NCBI GenBank assembly: GCA_021413975.1 | Contig: JAIOPJ010000048.1 | Span: 1-64,000 of the forward strand | From: Gemmatimonadota bacterium | GTDB taxonomy: Bacteria > Gemmatimonadota > Gemmatimonadetes > Gemmatimonadales > Gemmatimonadaceae | Direction of reading: 5' to 3' | DNA length: 64,000 nucleotides | Part shown: piece by piece, positions 15,050 through 26,377 of the stretch | How the letters are laid out: every line of letters starts with the position of its first letter | How positions within the stretch are numbered: the first letter of the stretch is position 1 | Translations under genes and position numbers: made by a program | Notes under the pieces: generated by a model | What the model was told of the DNA's origin: nothing | The model's input: only the letters and a program-made list of their open reading frames with translations | Database searches by the model: none

Positions 15050-17845
15050 ATGCGGATACTCGAACGCTCGGTCTACGTCGGCCCCTCGCTCTACGCGCAC
15101 TTCCCGGTCATCCGCCTCGAGTTCGACCTCGGTGCGCTCGAGGAGTGGCCGACCACGCGGCTCGGCGGTGCGTTCGTCGATGGCCTGCTCGCCGCGCTTC
15201 CGGGGCTGCAGGAGCACGGCTGCTCGTACGGCGAGGCCGGCGGCTTCGTCCGCCGCATGACCGAGGACGAGGGCACCTGGCTCGGCCATGTGCTCGAGCA
15301 TGTCGCGATCGAGCTGCAGAACGTGGCGGGCATCCGGGTCACGTTCGGCAAGACGCGCGGCACCGACAGGCCGGGCGTCTACGACGTGGTCTTCGAGTAC
15401 GAGCACAAGGACGAGGGGCTCGAGGCCGCGGAGCTCGCGATCCGGCTCATCGACTCGCTCCTCCCGGAGTCGCTGCGCACCCGCAAGGAGTCCGGGGCGT
15501 TCGACTTCGCGCGGGAGCGCGACACGTTCATCCGCTTCGCACAGCGCCGCGCGCTCGGACCGAGCACCGCATCGATCGTGCAGGCCGCCGAGGCGCGTGA
15601 CATCCCCTGGATCCGCCTCAACAGCCAGTCGCTCATCCAGCTGGGCTACGGCCGCTTCCAGCAGCGCATCCAGGCGACCGTCACCGGCCGCACCTCGCAC
15701 ATCGCGGTGGAACTCGCGAGCGACAAGGAGGAGACGAACAAGATCCTCTCCATGATCGGCCTCCCGGTGCCCAAGCAGGAGCTGGTGCAGAGCGCCGACG
15801 CGGCCGCGCGCGCGGCTCGGCGGATCGGCTACCCCGTGGTCGTGAAGCCCTACAACGGCAACCACGGACGCGCGGTCGCGATCCACCTCAACACCGAGGA
15901 GGCGGTGCGCACCGCCTTCACCGTGGCGCAGGAGGTCTCGCGCTCCGTGCTCGTGGAGAGCTTCATCACCGGCGACGATCATCGGCTGCTCGTCGTGAAC
16001 GGCGAGCTCGTCGCGGCCACGCGCCGCACCCCGGGCCACGTGGTCGGCGACGGCACGCGCACCATCGCGGAGCTCATCGGGATCGTGAATCAGGACCCGC
16101 GCCGCGGCATCGGGCATGAGAAGGTCCTCACCCAGCTCGACCTCGACTCGCAAGCCATGCGGTTGCTCGAGAAGAAGGGCTACACGGCGGAGACCGTGCC
16201 GCCGGCGGGCGAGATCGTCTACCTGCGCTCCACGGCCAACCTCTCCACCGGCGGCACGGCGACCGACGTGACCGACGTGATCCACCCCGACAACGCCGAG
16301 ATGGCGGTCCGCGCCATCAAGGCGATCGGACTCGACGTGGGCGGCGTGGACTTCCTCTGCGACGACATCACGCAGTCCTACCGCAAGGCTGGCGGCGCGA
16401 TCTGCGAGGTGAACGCGGCCCCGGGCTTCCGCATGCACAGTGCGCCGAGCGAGGGCCGGCCGCGCGACGTGGCCACGCCGGTGATCGACATGCTCTTCCC
16501 CGTGGGCACGCCGACCACGGTGCCGATCGCCGCCGTCACCGGGACCAACGGCAAGACGACCACCGCGCGCATGCTCGCGCACATCTGCAAGATGGGCGGC
16601 CTCACGCCCGGGCTCACCACGACCGACGGCGTGTACATCGACGGCCAGCGCACCGTCGAGGGGGACATGACCGGCCCGGTCGCGACGCGCACGGTGCTGA
16701 GCGATCCGTCGATCGACGTCGCGGTGCTCGAGATCGCGCGCGGGGGACTGCTGCGCGCCGGCATGGGCACGCGCTACGTGAATGTGGGCGCGGTGCTCAA
16801 CGTCCGCTCCGACCACCTCGGCATGAAGGGCGTCGACACGCTCGAGCACCTGGCCGAGGTCAAGCGCGTGGTGGTCGAGGTCGCACGCGACGCCGCGGTG
16901 CTCAACGCCGACGATCCGCTCTGCCTCAAGATGGCGTCGTACACCGACGCCAAGAGCCTCTGCTACGTGACGATGGATCCCGCGAACGCCCTCGTGCGCG
17001 AGCACATCCGCGCCGGCGGCCGGGCGGTCTCGCTCGAGACCGGCGTGAACGGGCAGATGATCACGATCTACGACAAGGGCGCGCACATCCCGCTCCTGTG
17101 GACGCACCTGATCCCGGCGACCATGGAAGGCCGCGCGCTGCACAACGTGAACAACGCCATGTTCGCGGCGGCGATGGCCTTCTCCCTCGGGATGAAGCTC
17201 GAGACGATCCGTCAGGGCCTCCGCACCTTCGACACCACGTTCTTCCAGGCCCCCGGCCGCACGAACGTCTTCAACGAGCATCCGTTCAAGGTCATCCTCG
17301 ACTACGGCCACAATGCGCACGCCGTCGAGGCCATGACGCAGCTCGCCGGACGGCTCGACGTGACCGGCCGGCGGATCGTCGTGATCGCCGGGCCGGGCGA
17401 CCGCCGCGACGAGGACATCCGTGACATCGCGCGCACCGTGGCCGGGCATTTCGACCACTACATCTGCCGGCGAGACGACGCGCTGCGCGGCCGCGACGGC
17501 GACGAGGTGCCACGCCTCATCGCGAAGACGCTCGCGGCCGAGGGCGTGCCCGAGTCGAGCATCAGCATCATCGCCGAGGAGCAGGCGGCGGTCGAGGCCG
17601 CGCTCCGCATGGGACGCAGCGGCGACCTGCTCCTGATCTTCGGCGACGAGATCGTGCGCAGCTGGAAGCAGATCATCCACTTCCAGGCCGACGGCGCGCT
17701 GCGTCCGGTGACGGCCGAGTACGCCGTTCCCAGGCCGGCAGCGGTCCTCGCTCCCAGTGCGGCCGCCGAGGCCGCACCGCACGACCTCACCACCCTCGTG
17801 CGTGATGAACGCGGCGTCCGGCTCGCGCGCGAGAGCGACGACTGA
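15050..17845 (+). CDS. cphA: Cyanophycin synthetase
   Basis: The 931-aa protein has the three-domain layout of CphA1: the N domain (1 to about 165, SVYVGPSLYAHFPVIRLEFD), the ATP-grasp domain (about 170-480, with RIGYPVVVKPYNGNHGRAV and ICEVNAAPGFRMH), and the Mur-ligase-like domain (about 490-931, P-loop GTNGKTTT near 497-504, DGVYIDGQ, VLEIARGGLLRAGMG, DYGHNAHAVEAM). The ATP-grasp module adds aspartate to the backbone and the Mur module adds arginine to its side chain. The length is normal for the family. The product is an insoluble nitrogen-storage polymer. Its stop is followed within 40 bases by a second Mur-type gene. Confidence 0.97.
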   Translation: MRILERSVYVGPSLYAHFPVIRLEFDLGALEEWPTTRLGGAFVDGLLAALPGLQEHGCSYGEAGGFVRRMTEDEGTWLGHVLEHVAIELQNVAGIRVTFGKTRGTDRPGVYDVVFEYEHKDEGLEAAELAIRLIDSLLPESLRTRKESGAFDFARERDTFIRFAQRRALGPSTASIVQAAEARDIPWIRLNSQSLIQLGYGRFQQRIQATVTGRTSHIAVELASDKEETNKILSMIGLPVPKQELVQSADAAARAARRIGYPVVVKPYNGNHGRAVAIHLNTEEAVRTAFTVAQEVSRSVLVESFITGDDHRLLVVNGELVAATRRTPGHVVGDGTRTIAELIGIVNQDPRRGIGHEKVLTQLDLDSQAMRLLEKKGYTAETVPPAGEIVYLRSTANLSTGGTATDVTDVIHPDNAEMAVRAIKAIGLDVGGVDFLCDDITQSYRKAGGAICEVNAAPGFRMHSAPSEGRPRDVATPVIDMLFPVGTPTTVPIAAVTGTNGKTTTARMLAHICKMGGLTPGLTTTDGVYIDGQRTVEGDMTGPVATRTVLSDPSIDVAVLEIARGGLLRAGMGTRYVNVGAVLNVRSDHLGMKGVDTLEHLAEVKRVVVEVARDAAVLNADDPLCLKMASYTDAKSLCYVTMDPANALVREHIRAGGRAVSLETGVNGQMITIYDKGAHIPLLWTHLIPATMEGRALHNVNNAMFAAAMAFSLGMKLETIRQGLRTFDTTFFQAPGRTNVFNEHPFKVILDYGHNAHAVEAMTQLAGRLDVTGRRIVVIAGPGDRRDEDIRDIARTVAGHFDHYICRRDDALRGRDGDEVPRLIAKTLAAEGVPESSISIIAEEQAAVEAALRMGRSGDLLLIFGDEIVRSWKQIIHFQADGALRPVTAEYAVPRPAAVLAPSAAAEAAPHDLTTLVRDERGVRLARESDD

Positions 17846-17883
17846 CCGCGCACCAGAGCGCCTCGACCGTCACTCCGCCGTGG

Positions 17884-19509
17884 GTGGACTCGCGCCGGCT
17901 CTTCGGCCCGAGTCTCTGGCTCGACGCGCCGGGCGTCGTGCTCGATGCCGCGCTCGACCCCGATCGCGCCGTCGACGAGCTCGCGGCCTGGCGCATCAGG
18001 GCGCAACGCATGACCGCGGCGCTCGGTTGGCGATCCACGTGCACGCTCCGCCGGCGCGGTGACCGGGCGGCACTGGCGCTCACCGCGCCGGTCGACGCCC
18101 TCATGACGGCGACCCTCGTGAACGAGTGGGCCTGGGCGGGCGCGGCGACCGATGGCGAGGCGCGTGCCGCGGTCACCATGGACCCCGCCGAGGAGCGCCT
18201 CCCTCCCGACGAGGCCGCCGCGCTCGCGCGACTGCGGGAGCTCCTGGCATCCGAGGCGAATCCCCGGTTGATCGCTCTGATGCGCGAGGCCGCGGTCCAT
18301 GGCGTGCCCGTCCTCCTCGACGAGGAGCAGATCACCGCGGGCTACGGCGTTCGCAGTCGCACCTGGCCCGCACGCGAACTGCCACCCGCGACGTCGATCG
18401 ACTGGAACGCGCTCGGGACGATCCCGGTCGCACTCGTCACCGGCTGCAACGGCAAGACGACCACCGTGCGGCTCGTCGCCTCGATGCTCGCGCGCTCGGG
18501 CCACGTCGTCGGACTCTGCTGCAGCGACGGGGTCTACATCGCCGGAGAGCAGGTGAAGCGTGGCGACTGGAGCGGCCCGGCAGGCGCGCGCCAGGTGCTG
18601 AGCGATCCGCGGGTCACGGCTGCCGTGATCGAGACCGCGCGCGGGGGCATGCTGCGGCGCGGTCTGGTGATCCCGAGCGCGACCGCGGCGATCGTGACGA
18701 ACATCGCCGAGGATCACTTCGGCGGCTACGGGATCGAGTCGCTGGCGGATCTCGCCGAGGTGAAGCTCGTGGTCGCCCGTGCACTCGATGGCGGCGGCAC
18801 GCTCGTGCTCAACGCCGATGATGTCTCGCTGCGGGTCGCCGCCGAGTCCCGCACCGGTCGCACGGAGTGGTTCAGCGCGTTCGCGCCCGGCGATGCGGTC
18901 CCTCCCGTCGAGGAGATGCCGATCACGCTCGGGGGCTCAGCCTGGCACAACGTGGCGAATGCCGTGGGCGCCGCGCACGTCGCACGCGCGCTCGGCGTGC
19001 ACCGCGACGCCATCGACGCGACGCTCCGCAGCTTCGGCCGCGACAACACCGACAACCCCGGCCGCCTGGAGCGGTTCGACGTCGGCGGCGTCCGTGTCTG
19101 GATCGACTACGCGCACAATCCCCACGGTCTCGCCCAGCTCCTCGGCGCGGCGACACGCCATCGCGGCACGGGCCGCCTGGGGTTCCTGCTCGGCCAGGCC
19201 GGCGACCGTGACGACGACGCGATCCGCGCGCTGGCACGCTCGGCGTGGGAAGCACGGCCGGACCGGATCGTGCTGAAGGACCTCGACGGGCACCTGCGGG
19301 GGCGCGAACGCGGCGACGTCCCGGCGATCCTCCGCGCCGCCCTCGTGGCGGCCGGTGCGCCGGAGACGCTGATCGAGATGTCCCTCGGTGAGACCGATGG
19401 CGTGGAGCGCCTGCTCGAGTGGGCCCGGCCCGGCGACCTGCTCGTGCTGCCCGTGCACGCGCTCGACGCGCGTGAACGGGCGATCCAGCTCGTTCAGAAC
19501 CGGACCTGA
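17884..19509 (+). CDS. CphA paralogue with N-domain and Mur-ligase domain but no ATP-grasp core
   Basis: The 541-aa protein is clearly related to the neighbouring CphA: P-loop GCNGKTTT (about 187-194), CCSDGVYIAGEQ, VLSDPRVTAAVIETARGGM, IVTNIAEDHFG and WIDYAHNPHGLAQLLG. Before the P-loop only about 175 residues remain. They keep an RLFGPSLW opening like the CphA N-domain, and a segment IALMREAAVHGVPVLLDEE ending in GYGVRS that parallels SIVQAAEARDIPWIRLNSQ of CphA; the ATP-grasp core is missing. By CphA logic it could add Arg (or Lys) to a side chain but not extend the backbone. The start is uncertain: the GTG at 17884 has no Shine-Dalgarno, and CTG at 17842, overlapping the cphA stop, is possible. 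It ends inside the convergent TonB gene. Confidence 0.8.
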   Translation: MDSRRLFGPSLWLDAPGVVLDAALDPDRAVDELAAWRIRAQRMTAALGWRSTCTLRRRGDRAALALTAPVDALMTATLVNEWAWAGAATDGEARAAVTMDPAEERLPPDEAAALARLRELLASEANPRLIALMREAAVHGVPVLLDEEQITAGYGVRSRTWPARELPPATSIDWNALGTIPVALVTGCNGKTTTVRLVASMLARSGHVVGLCCSDGVYIAGEQVKRGDWSGPAGARQVLSDPRVTAAVIETARGGMLRRGLVIPSATAAIVTNIAEDHFGGYGIESLADLAEVKLVVARALDGGGTLVLNADDVSLRVAAESRTGRTEWFSAFAPGDAVPPVEEMPITLGGSAWHNVANAVGAAHVARALGVHRDAIDATLRSFGRDNTDNPGRLERFDVGGVRVWIDYAHNPHGLAQLLGAATRHRGTGRLGFLLGQAGDRDDDAIRALARSAWEARPDRIVLKDLDGHLRGRERGDVPAILRAALVAAGAPETLIEMSLGETDGVERLLEWARPGDLLVLPVHALDARERAIQLVQNRT

Positions 19510-21770
19510 TACACCAGCGAGATGTTGCGCCCGGGGTTCGGCGCGAAGCTCTTGATCCGGCTCGCTGAATCGAAGTAGCGCACGTCGCCCACGTTGTCTC
19601 CGCGCAGCGTCAACCCGTGCAGGACGTTCCCCACGACCCACTGCGTCCCCGCGCTCAGGTTCAGCAGCGTGTAGGCCTCGGTCGCCACGTCCACGCTGCC
19701 GCCGGTCACCCGGTCCTGTGCGAACGCGTGCCGCACGTCTCCGGCGAGCGAGAACCGACCGCGCTCCCAGCGCAGCCCGCCGCCGACGCGCGCGGGCGGC
19801 ATGAACGGCAACGCACCCCCTGCGTCGAACTCGCCGCGCACCAGGTCGCCGCTGACGCTCGCGACCACCGAGGGGCCGAGCCGGGTCTCCAACATGCCCT
19901 CGATGCCGGTCAACCGTGCGTCGGCCTGCGCGAAGCGATTGAGCGGCACGAGGTCACCGTCCACCAACGTGTCGCCGACGATGTTCGGCGTGACGTAGTC
20001 GGCGATCCGGTTCGAATACGCCGAGAACTGTGCCGTCACCCGCGACGTGCGCGCGCGAACGATCACTTCCGCCCCCGCACTCGTCTCGGCCTGCAGGGAC
20101 GCGTTGCCGATGTCGTAGGTGCCGGCGGCGGCGTGGAAGGCATTGGAGTAGAGCTCCTCGACCGTCGGCGCACGGAATGCGCGCGCGACCGACCCGCTCA
20201 CGCTGAGGACCTTCCCCAGCGGCACGCTGATGCCGAGCGACCCGGAGGCCTTGCTGAAGTCGCTCGTGCGTCCGGCGCCGAACTTCGGCTCCCCCGTCCT
20301 CGAGGCGATGGAGTAGTCGTCCCACCGCGCCCCGAACTGGAGCTGCGCCTCGCCTTCGTGATCGGCGTCGTCGTCACCGGTGTCGCGGTGTAAGGGCAAC
20401 TCCTGATAGACGAACGCGCCGAGCCCGCTCGAGTTGGCGGCCGGCGTGAGGGCCTCCTCGCCGGTCGCCGCGTATTGCTTGAACAGCCCCTGCAGGCCGA
20501 GCGCGCCTTTGAGGCGCCCGAACGCCGTCGTCGCCTGCGCATTCAGCGTCTGCGTGCGGAGCTGGAAGTTGGTGCCGATCGCGCCGTCGGACTCGATCTC
20601 GTCGTGCGTGTAGTGCTGCACCGTCGTCTCGATGCGCAGGTACGGCAGCGCCGCACCCGGGAGCTGGATGCCGCTGCGCGCGCTCGCGGCGGCGCGGCGC
20701 CCGTCGATCCGGATTCCCGCCTCGGGGTCTCCCGGCGCCGAGGGGATGCCGTAGTCGAAGTCATATGCCTTCACGGCGAGCCCCGCATTCGCACGCTCGC
20801 CCACGTACCCGTAGCCGACGGCGGCGTTGATCGCGCGGGAGTCGGTCCCGTCGAGCGCGGTCGCACCGCCGGTGCGGAGCGCGCCCATCTCCCGCCAGCC
20901 GCCACGCACCGTCAACGCGCCGCGCGCGCCGACGCCGGTCGTGATCGCCGCGCTCAATGCGCCACCGGGGGTCACCGACTCGCTCTGCGAGCCGACGTTG
21001 CCCTCGAAGTGCGTCGGGACCGACGTCGGGATGTCGTTCGAGACGACATTCACCACGCCGCCGAGCGCATTGTTGCCGTAGAGCAGCGAGGCCGGTCCCC
21101 GCACCACTTCGATGCGCTGGGCCGCCAGCGGGTCGACGGAGACCGTGTGATCCCCGGCCGCCGAGGCCAGGTCGCCGGAGCGTTCGCCGTCCTGGAGGAC
21201 GAGGATCCGGTCCCCGGTCAGGCCGCGGATCACCGGCATCGTGGCCGCGGGACCATTGAAGCGCTGGCTCACGCCCGGTTCCTGTGCGAGCGTCGACGCG
21301 ACCGATGACCCGAGCGATCGCGAGAGTGCGCGGCCCGAGAGCTCCACCGCCGCCTGCGTGAGGCGATCGGTCTCGGTGCCCGTGGGCGAGGCGCTCACGA
21401 TGACGGAGTTGAGCCGCAGTGGCGTGGGGACGAGCGCGATCCGCACCCGGACGTCCTGCCCGTCCGCGAGGACCCGCACCACGCGGTGCCCCGGGGCGTA
21501 GCCGATGAGCGTGACGCTCAGGTGATACTCGCCTGCGGGGAGGCCGCGCAGGACGAACTCGCCCTGGGCGTTGGTGGTAGTGGCGCGTGACACCTCGGCG
21601 ACGATCACGTTGGCGTTGGCGAGCGGGGCGCCGGCCGAGTCGACGACCGTGCCGATCACGGCGGGTGAGTTGAGGTCGCTCGGCGCGGCGAGGACGCCGT
21701 TCGGAAGAGCGAGCGTGAGAAGCAGCGCCCACAGCGGGGCGCGGCGCAACGACTTGACAGTGTTGTGCAT
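19494..21770 (-). CDS. TonB-dependent outer-membrane receptor with carboxypeptidase-regulatory-like N domain
   Basis: The 758-aa protein has a signal peptide (1-28) and then a beta-sandwich CarboxypepD_reg-like domain (about 35-115, GTVVDSAGAPLANANVIV...GEFVLRGLPAGEYHLSV). A plug follows with LNSVIVSASPTGT, PVIRGLTGDRILVLQDGER and VEVVRGPASLLYGNNALGGVVN, and then a 22-strand barrel ending in aromatic F. One extracellular loop near residue 460 is His/Asp/Glu-rich (HRDTGDDDADHEGE), as seen in zinc receptors such as ZnuD. A metal substrate is therefore plausible but not shown. Its 3' end overlaps the convergent cphA-like gene by 16 bp. A small His/Cys protein is encoded 128 bp upstream on the same strand. 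Confidence 0.92.
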   Translation of the reverse strand: MHNTVKSLRRAPLWALLLTLALPNGVLAAPSDLNSPAVIGTVVDSAGAPLANANVIVAEVSRATTTNAQGEFVLRGLPAGEYHLSVTLIGYAPGHRVVRVLADGQDVRVRIALVPTPLRLNSVIVSASPTGTETDRLTQAAVELSGRALSRSLGSSVASTLAQEPGVSQRFNGPAATMPVIRGLTGDRILVLQDGERSGDLASAAGDHTVSVDPLAAQRIEVVRGPASLLYGNNALGGVVNVVSNDIPTSVPTHFEGNVGSQSESVTPGGALSAAITTGVGARGALTVRGGWREMGALRTGGATALDGTDSRAINAAVGYGYVGERANAGLAVKAYDFDYGIPSAPGDPEAGIRIDGRRAAASARSGIQLPGAALPYLRIETTVQHYTHDEIESDGAIGTNFQLRTQTLNAQATTAFGRLKGALGLQGLFKQYAATGEEALTPAANSSGLGAFVYQELPLHRDTGDDDADHEGEAQLQFGARWDDYSIASRTGEPKFGAGRTSDFSKASGSLGISVPLGKVLSVSGSVARAFRAPTVEELYSNAFHAAAGTYDIGNASLQAETSAGAEVIVRARTSRVTAQFSAYSNRIADYVTPNIVGDTLVDGDLVPLNRFAQADARLTGIEGMLETRLGPSVVASVSGDLVRGEFDAGGALPFMPPARVGGGLRWERGRFSLAGDVRHAFAQDRVTGGSVDVATEAYTLLNLSAGTQWVVGNVLHGLTLRGDNVGDVRYFDSASRIKSFAPNPGRNISLVYQVRF

Positions 21771-21878
21771 CGGGAAGGTCGCTGGAGTCCGTGTTCGGTG
21801 GCGCGACCGCTCCGGACGCTCCGGGCGACCCGCTCACCTCGACTGGGGCGCGCGCCGGATGGCGCGCCGCCCGACCGG

Positions 21879-21890
21879 GCCCGTACGGGC
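21879..21890 (-). other. Perfect GC palindrome in the leader of the TonB receptor gene
   Basis: The 12-base palindrome GCCCGTACGGGC sits between the small His/Cys gene and the TonB receptor start, in a strongly GC-rich 128-bp spacer with further hairpin potential. It could be an attenuator, a repressor site or chance in a GC-rich leader. I recognise no riboswitch. Confidence 0.25.
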
Positions 21891-21898
21891 TCGGTGAC

Positions 21899-22288
21899 TC
21901 AGGCCGACGGTGGACCGCGGGGTCTCGGCGAGGCGCGCAGGGCGGCGGCGAGCGCCGAGATCCCGCGTTCGTCGGGCAACGGGGCCGCGACGGCCACCAG
22001 GCGGACCGGAGCCAACGCCGGGCCCGCCGGGCCCCCGAACGTCGCCGAGACGACCTGACAGAGCCGGCACGCGGAGGGATCGTGAAGCGGAGGGCAGTTG
22101 CGCTCCTGCGCGTCATCCCAATGGGCGACGATCCGCTCGGTGTGATCCGCCTGGGCATCCGCGATCGGAACGGCCGCGACGACGAGCACCTGGACCGCGA
22201 GCCACGCCCCCATGAGCGCGCGCGCGAACCGCGAGCGCCCTCGGGTGCTCGCGGTCCGGCTGGTTCCGATCGGGGGCGGTCGGGTCAT
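21899..22288 (-). CDS. Small membrane-anchored or secreted His/Cys protein (129 aa)
   Basis: The 129-aa product has an Arg-rich N-terminus, one hydrophobic helix (about 26-43, signal or anchor), then a cluster of potential metal ligands: His49, His56, Cys65, His69, Cys74 and Cys77, the last in the form CPPLHDPSACRLC. The layout resembles the small CxxC-type proteins (such as DUF2946) encoded next to metal-linked TonB receptors. It precedes the TonB receptor on the same strand with a 128-bp gap, so a shared role in metal uptake is a reasonable inference. The start at 22288 is the ATG nearest the hydrophobic helix. I cannot assign a named family with confidence. Confidence 0.6.
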   Translation of the reverse strand: MTRPPPIGTSRTASTRGRSRFARALMGAWLAVQVLVVAAVPIADAQADHTERIVAHWDDAQERNCPPLHDPSACRLCQVVSATFGGPAGPALAPVRLVAVAAPLPDERGISALAAALRASPRPRGPPSA

Positions 22289-22370
22289 GGGGCGATGAAG
22301 GACTAATCGCCACGGCCGTGAAGGCGCAACCCCGGCGGTCGACGACATTCCTCCATCCCCATGGAGCCAC

Positions 22371-22376
22371 TACATT
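22371..22376 (+). promoter_or_regulatory. -10 element TACATT, leaderless start of maeB
   Basis: TACATT is seven bases before the ATG at 22384; the spacer is TAGCCTC, and there is no Shine-Dalgarno. Confidence 0.6.
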
Positions 22377-22383
22377 TAGCCTC

Positions 22384-24648
22384 ATGAAACGCGAGGACGC
22401 GCTCGACTATCACTCACGCGGCCGGCCCGGCAAGATCGCCGTCGTTCCGACCAAGCCGCTGACCAACCAGCGCGACCTCGGCTTGGCCTATTCTCCGGGG
22501 GTCGCCGAGCCCTGCCTCGAGATCAAGAACAACCCCGACGACGTCTACAAGTACACCGCCAAGGGCAACCTCGTGGCGGTCGTGACCAACGGCACCGCCG
22601 TGCTGGGCCTGGGCAACATCGGGGCCCTGGCCGGCAAGCCGGTCATGGAAGGCAAGGGCAACCTCTTCAAGCAGTTCGCCGACATCGACGTCTTCGACAT
22701 CGAGGTCGGGACCGAGAACGCCGAAGAGGTGATCCGCTTCTGCCAGCTCCTCGAGCCCACCGTGGGCGGCATCAATCTCGAGGACATCAAGGCCCCCGAG
22801 TGCTTCCACATCGAGGAGACCCTCCGGAAGACCATGAAGATCCCGGTCTTCCACGACGACCAGCACGGCACCGCGATCATCTCCGGCGCGGCCCTGCTCA
22901 ACGCGCTCGAGGTGAGCGGCAAGGACATCGCCGCCATCAAGGTCGTCTTCTCGGGCGCCGGCGCGGCCGCGATCTCCACCGCGGAGCACTACGTGCGCCT
23001 CGGCGTCAAGCGCGAGCACATCCTCATGTGCGACAGCAAGGGTGTGATCCACACCAAGCGCACCGACTTCATCGATCCGTACAAGGCACGGTTCCAGGTC
23101 GAGACCGACCGGCGCGATCTCACGCAGGCGCTCGTCGGCGCCGACGTGTTCGTGGGTCTCTCGGTCGCCGGTGCCGTCACCGGGGCGATGGTGAAGGCGA
23201 TGGCCAAGGCGCCGATCATCTTCGCGCTCGCCAACCCGGTGCCGGAGATCCTGCCGCACGAGGTGCGCGCCGTGCGCGACGACGCGATCATCGCCACCGG
23301 GCGCTCCGACTATCCCAACCAGGTCAACAACGTCCTGGGTTTCCCGTTCATCTTCCGCGGCGCACTCGACGCGCGCGCGACCGAGATCAACGAGGAGATG
23401 AAGATGGCGGCGACGCGCGCCCTCGCCGCCCTCGCGAAGGAGGACGTGCCCGACAGCGTGGCCGCGCTCTACGGGCTCACGAACGTGAAGTTCGGCCCCG
23501 AGTACCTGATCCCCTTCCCGTTCGACCCGCGCGCGCTGCTGCGCGTGGCGCCGGCGGTGGCCTGGGCCGCGGTGGCGAGCGGCGTGGCGAAGGAGTTCAT
23601 CGACCTCGACGAGTACCGCGACCGCCTCGAGGCCCGGCTCGGCCGCGCACGCGGCATCATGCGCGGCCTCATCTCGCGCGCGCAGGCCGACCCGCGCCGG
23701 GTCGTCTTCCCCGAGGGCGAGGACCCCAGGATCCTGCGCGCCGCGCAGATCCTCGTCGACGAGGAGATCGCCTTCCCGATCCTCCTCGGCCGCACCGACA
23801 AGGTGCGCCAGATGGCCGACGAGCTGGGCATCCCGCTCGACGGCATCACGCTCGTGGAGCCCGGCACCGCGCCGCGCCGCGACGCCTACGCCCAGATCCT
23901 CTGGCAGAAGCGTCAGCGGAAGGGGATGTCGCTCGTGGAGGCCAACCAGCGCATCACCCGCGCGATCACCTTCGGCTCGGTCATGGTCACCGCCGGCGAC
24001 GCCGATGCGCTCGTGGGCGGCATCGGCAAGCACTACCCCGAGACGGTGCGCCCCGCGCTCGAAGTGATCGGCGCCGACAGGCAGGTCGGGCTCGCGGCCG
24101 GTCTCTACATGCTGGTCTTCGAGAAGCACGTCGTCTTCTTCGGTGACACGACCGTCAACATCGAACCGACGGCCGATCAGCTCGCGAGCATCGCGCAGTC
24201 GGCAGCAGGTCTGGCCAAGACCTTCGGCGTCTCGCCGCGGATCGCGATGCTCTCGTTCTCGAACTTCGGCTCGGTCAAGCACCCCGAGGCGCAGAAGGTG
24301 GCCGAGGCGGTGCGGATCGTGCGGCAGCGCGACCCGTCGTTGATCGTCGACGGCGAGATGCAGGCCGACACGGCGTTCAGCGAGGAGGTGCTGGCGGGGC
24401 GCTACCCCTTCAGCGCGCTCAAGGAAGCGGCCAACGTGCTGATCTTCCCGAACCTGAGCGCCGGCAACATCGCGTACAAGTTGCTCACGCAGTTGGGCGG
24501 GGCCACGGCGATCGGCCCCATCCTCGTCGGCATGCAGCATCCCGTGCATGTGCTCGAACAGGGCGCCGACGTGCAGGAGATCGTCAATATGGCGGCCGTG
24601 GCCGTGATCGACGCGCAGCAGCGCGGCCCTTCCCACTCCCTACGCTGA
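22384..24648 (+). CDS. maeB: NADP-dependent malic enzyme with C-terminal phosphotransacetylase-like domain
   Basis: The 754-aa protein matches MaeB in length and order. The malic enzyme domain (1 to about 430) has [14 protein letters not shown] with the catalytic Tyr, [30 protein letters not shown] and the NAD(P) Rossmann motif [10 protein letters not shown]. The C-terminal PTA-like domain (about 430-754, [15 protein letters not shown]...) has a regulatory role in this family, for example acetyl-CoA inhibition. It decarboxylates malate to pyruvate with NADP reduction. pckA starts 9 bp downstream, so two C4-to-C3 decarboxylations are co-expressed, consistent with gluconeogenic growth on organic acids. 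Confidence 0.95.
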   Translation: MKREDALDYHSRGRPGKIAVVPTKPLTNQRDLGLAYSPGVAEPCLEIKNNPDDVYKYTAKGNLVAVVTNGTAVLGLGNIGALAGKPVMEGKGNLFKQFADIDVFDIEVGTENAEEVIRFCQLLEPTVGGINLEDIKAPECFHIEETLRKTMKIPVFHDDQHGTAIISGAALLNALEVSGKDIAAIKVVFSGAGAAAISTAEHYVRLGVKREHILMCDSKGVIHTKRTDFIDPYKARFQVETDRRDLTQALVGADVFVGLSVAGAVTGAMVKAMAKAPIIFALANPVPEILPHEVRAVRDDAIIATGRSDYPNQVNNVLGFPFIFRGALDARATEINEEMKMAATRALAALAKEDVPDSVAALYGLTNVKFGPEYLIPFPFDPRALLRVAPAVAWAAVASGVAKEFIDLDEYRDRLEARLGRARGIMRGLISRAQADPRRVVFPEGEDPRILRAAQILVDEEIAFPILLGRTDKVRQMADELGIPLDGITLVEPGTAPRRDAYAQILWQKRQRKGMSLVEANQRITRAITFGSVMVTAGDADALVGGIGKHYPETVRPALEVIGADRQVGLAAGLYMLVFEKHVVFFGDTTVNIEPTADQLASIAQSAAGLAKTFGVSPRIAMLSFSNFGSVKHPEAQKVAEAVRIVRQRDPSLIVDGEMQADTAFSEEVLAGRYPFSALKEAANVLIFPNLSAGNIAYKLLTQLGGATAIGPILVGMQHPVHVLEQGADVQEIVNMAAVAVIDAQQRGPSHSLR

Positions 24649-24657
24649 AACCCCACC

Positions 24658-26268
<1,611 letters not shown>

Positions 26269-26299
26269 ATCGCCGGGACTGAGGCTGAAGGATGAAGGG

Positions 26300-26321
26300 G
26301 GCGAGGCCGTGCGGCCTCGCC
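26300..26321 (+). terminator. Terminator after pckA with GGATGAAGG flank
   Basis: A perfect 9-bp stem (GGCGAGGCC / GGCCTCGCC) with a 4-base loop is followed by TTCTTCGTTT. The word GGATGAAG lies immediately before it (26290-26297), as at two other terminators in the window. Confidence 0.8.
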
Positions 26322-26377
26322 TTCTTCGTTTCGGCTTTACCTTACCTCTCACCTCTCCCATCTCCCCTCTGCAGTCC

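Noticed and set aside
15032-17782. A 916-codon open frame antisense to cphA
   Set aside because: Arg/His/Asp/Val-rich shadow caused by GC-biased third positions of cphA; no domain, while the plus strand is a textbook cyanophycin synthetase.
21771-21898. Cobalamin riboswitch before the TonB receptor
   Set aside because: The spacer has GC-rich palindromes but no B12-box-like sequence that I can recognise.
22414-24636. A 740-codon open frame antisense to maeB
   Set aside because: Compositional shadow with no recognisable motif; the sense strand encodes all malic enzyme signatures.
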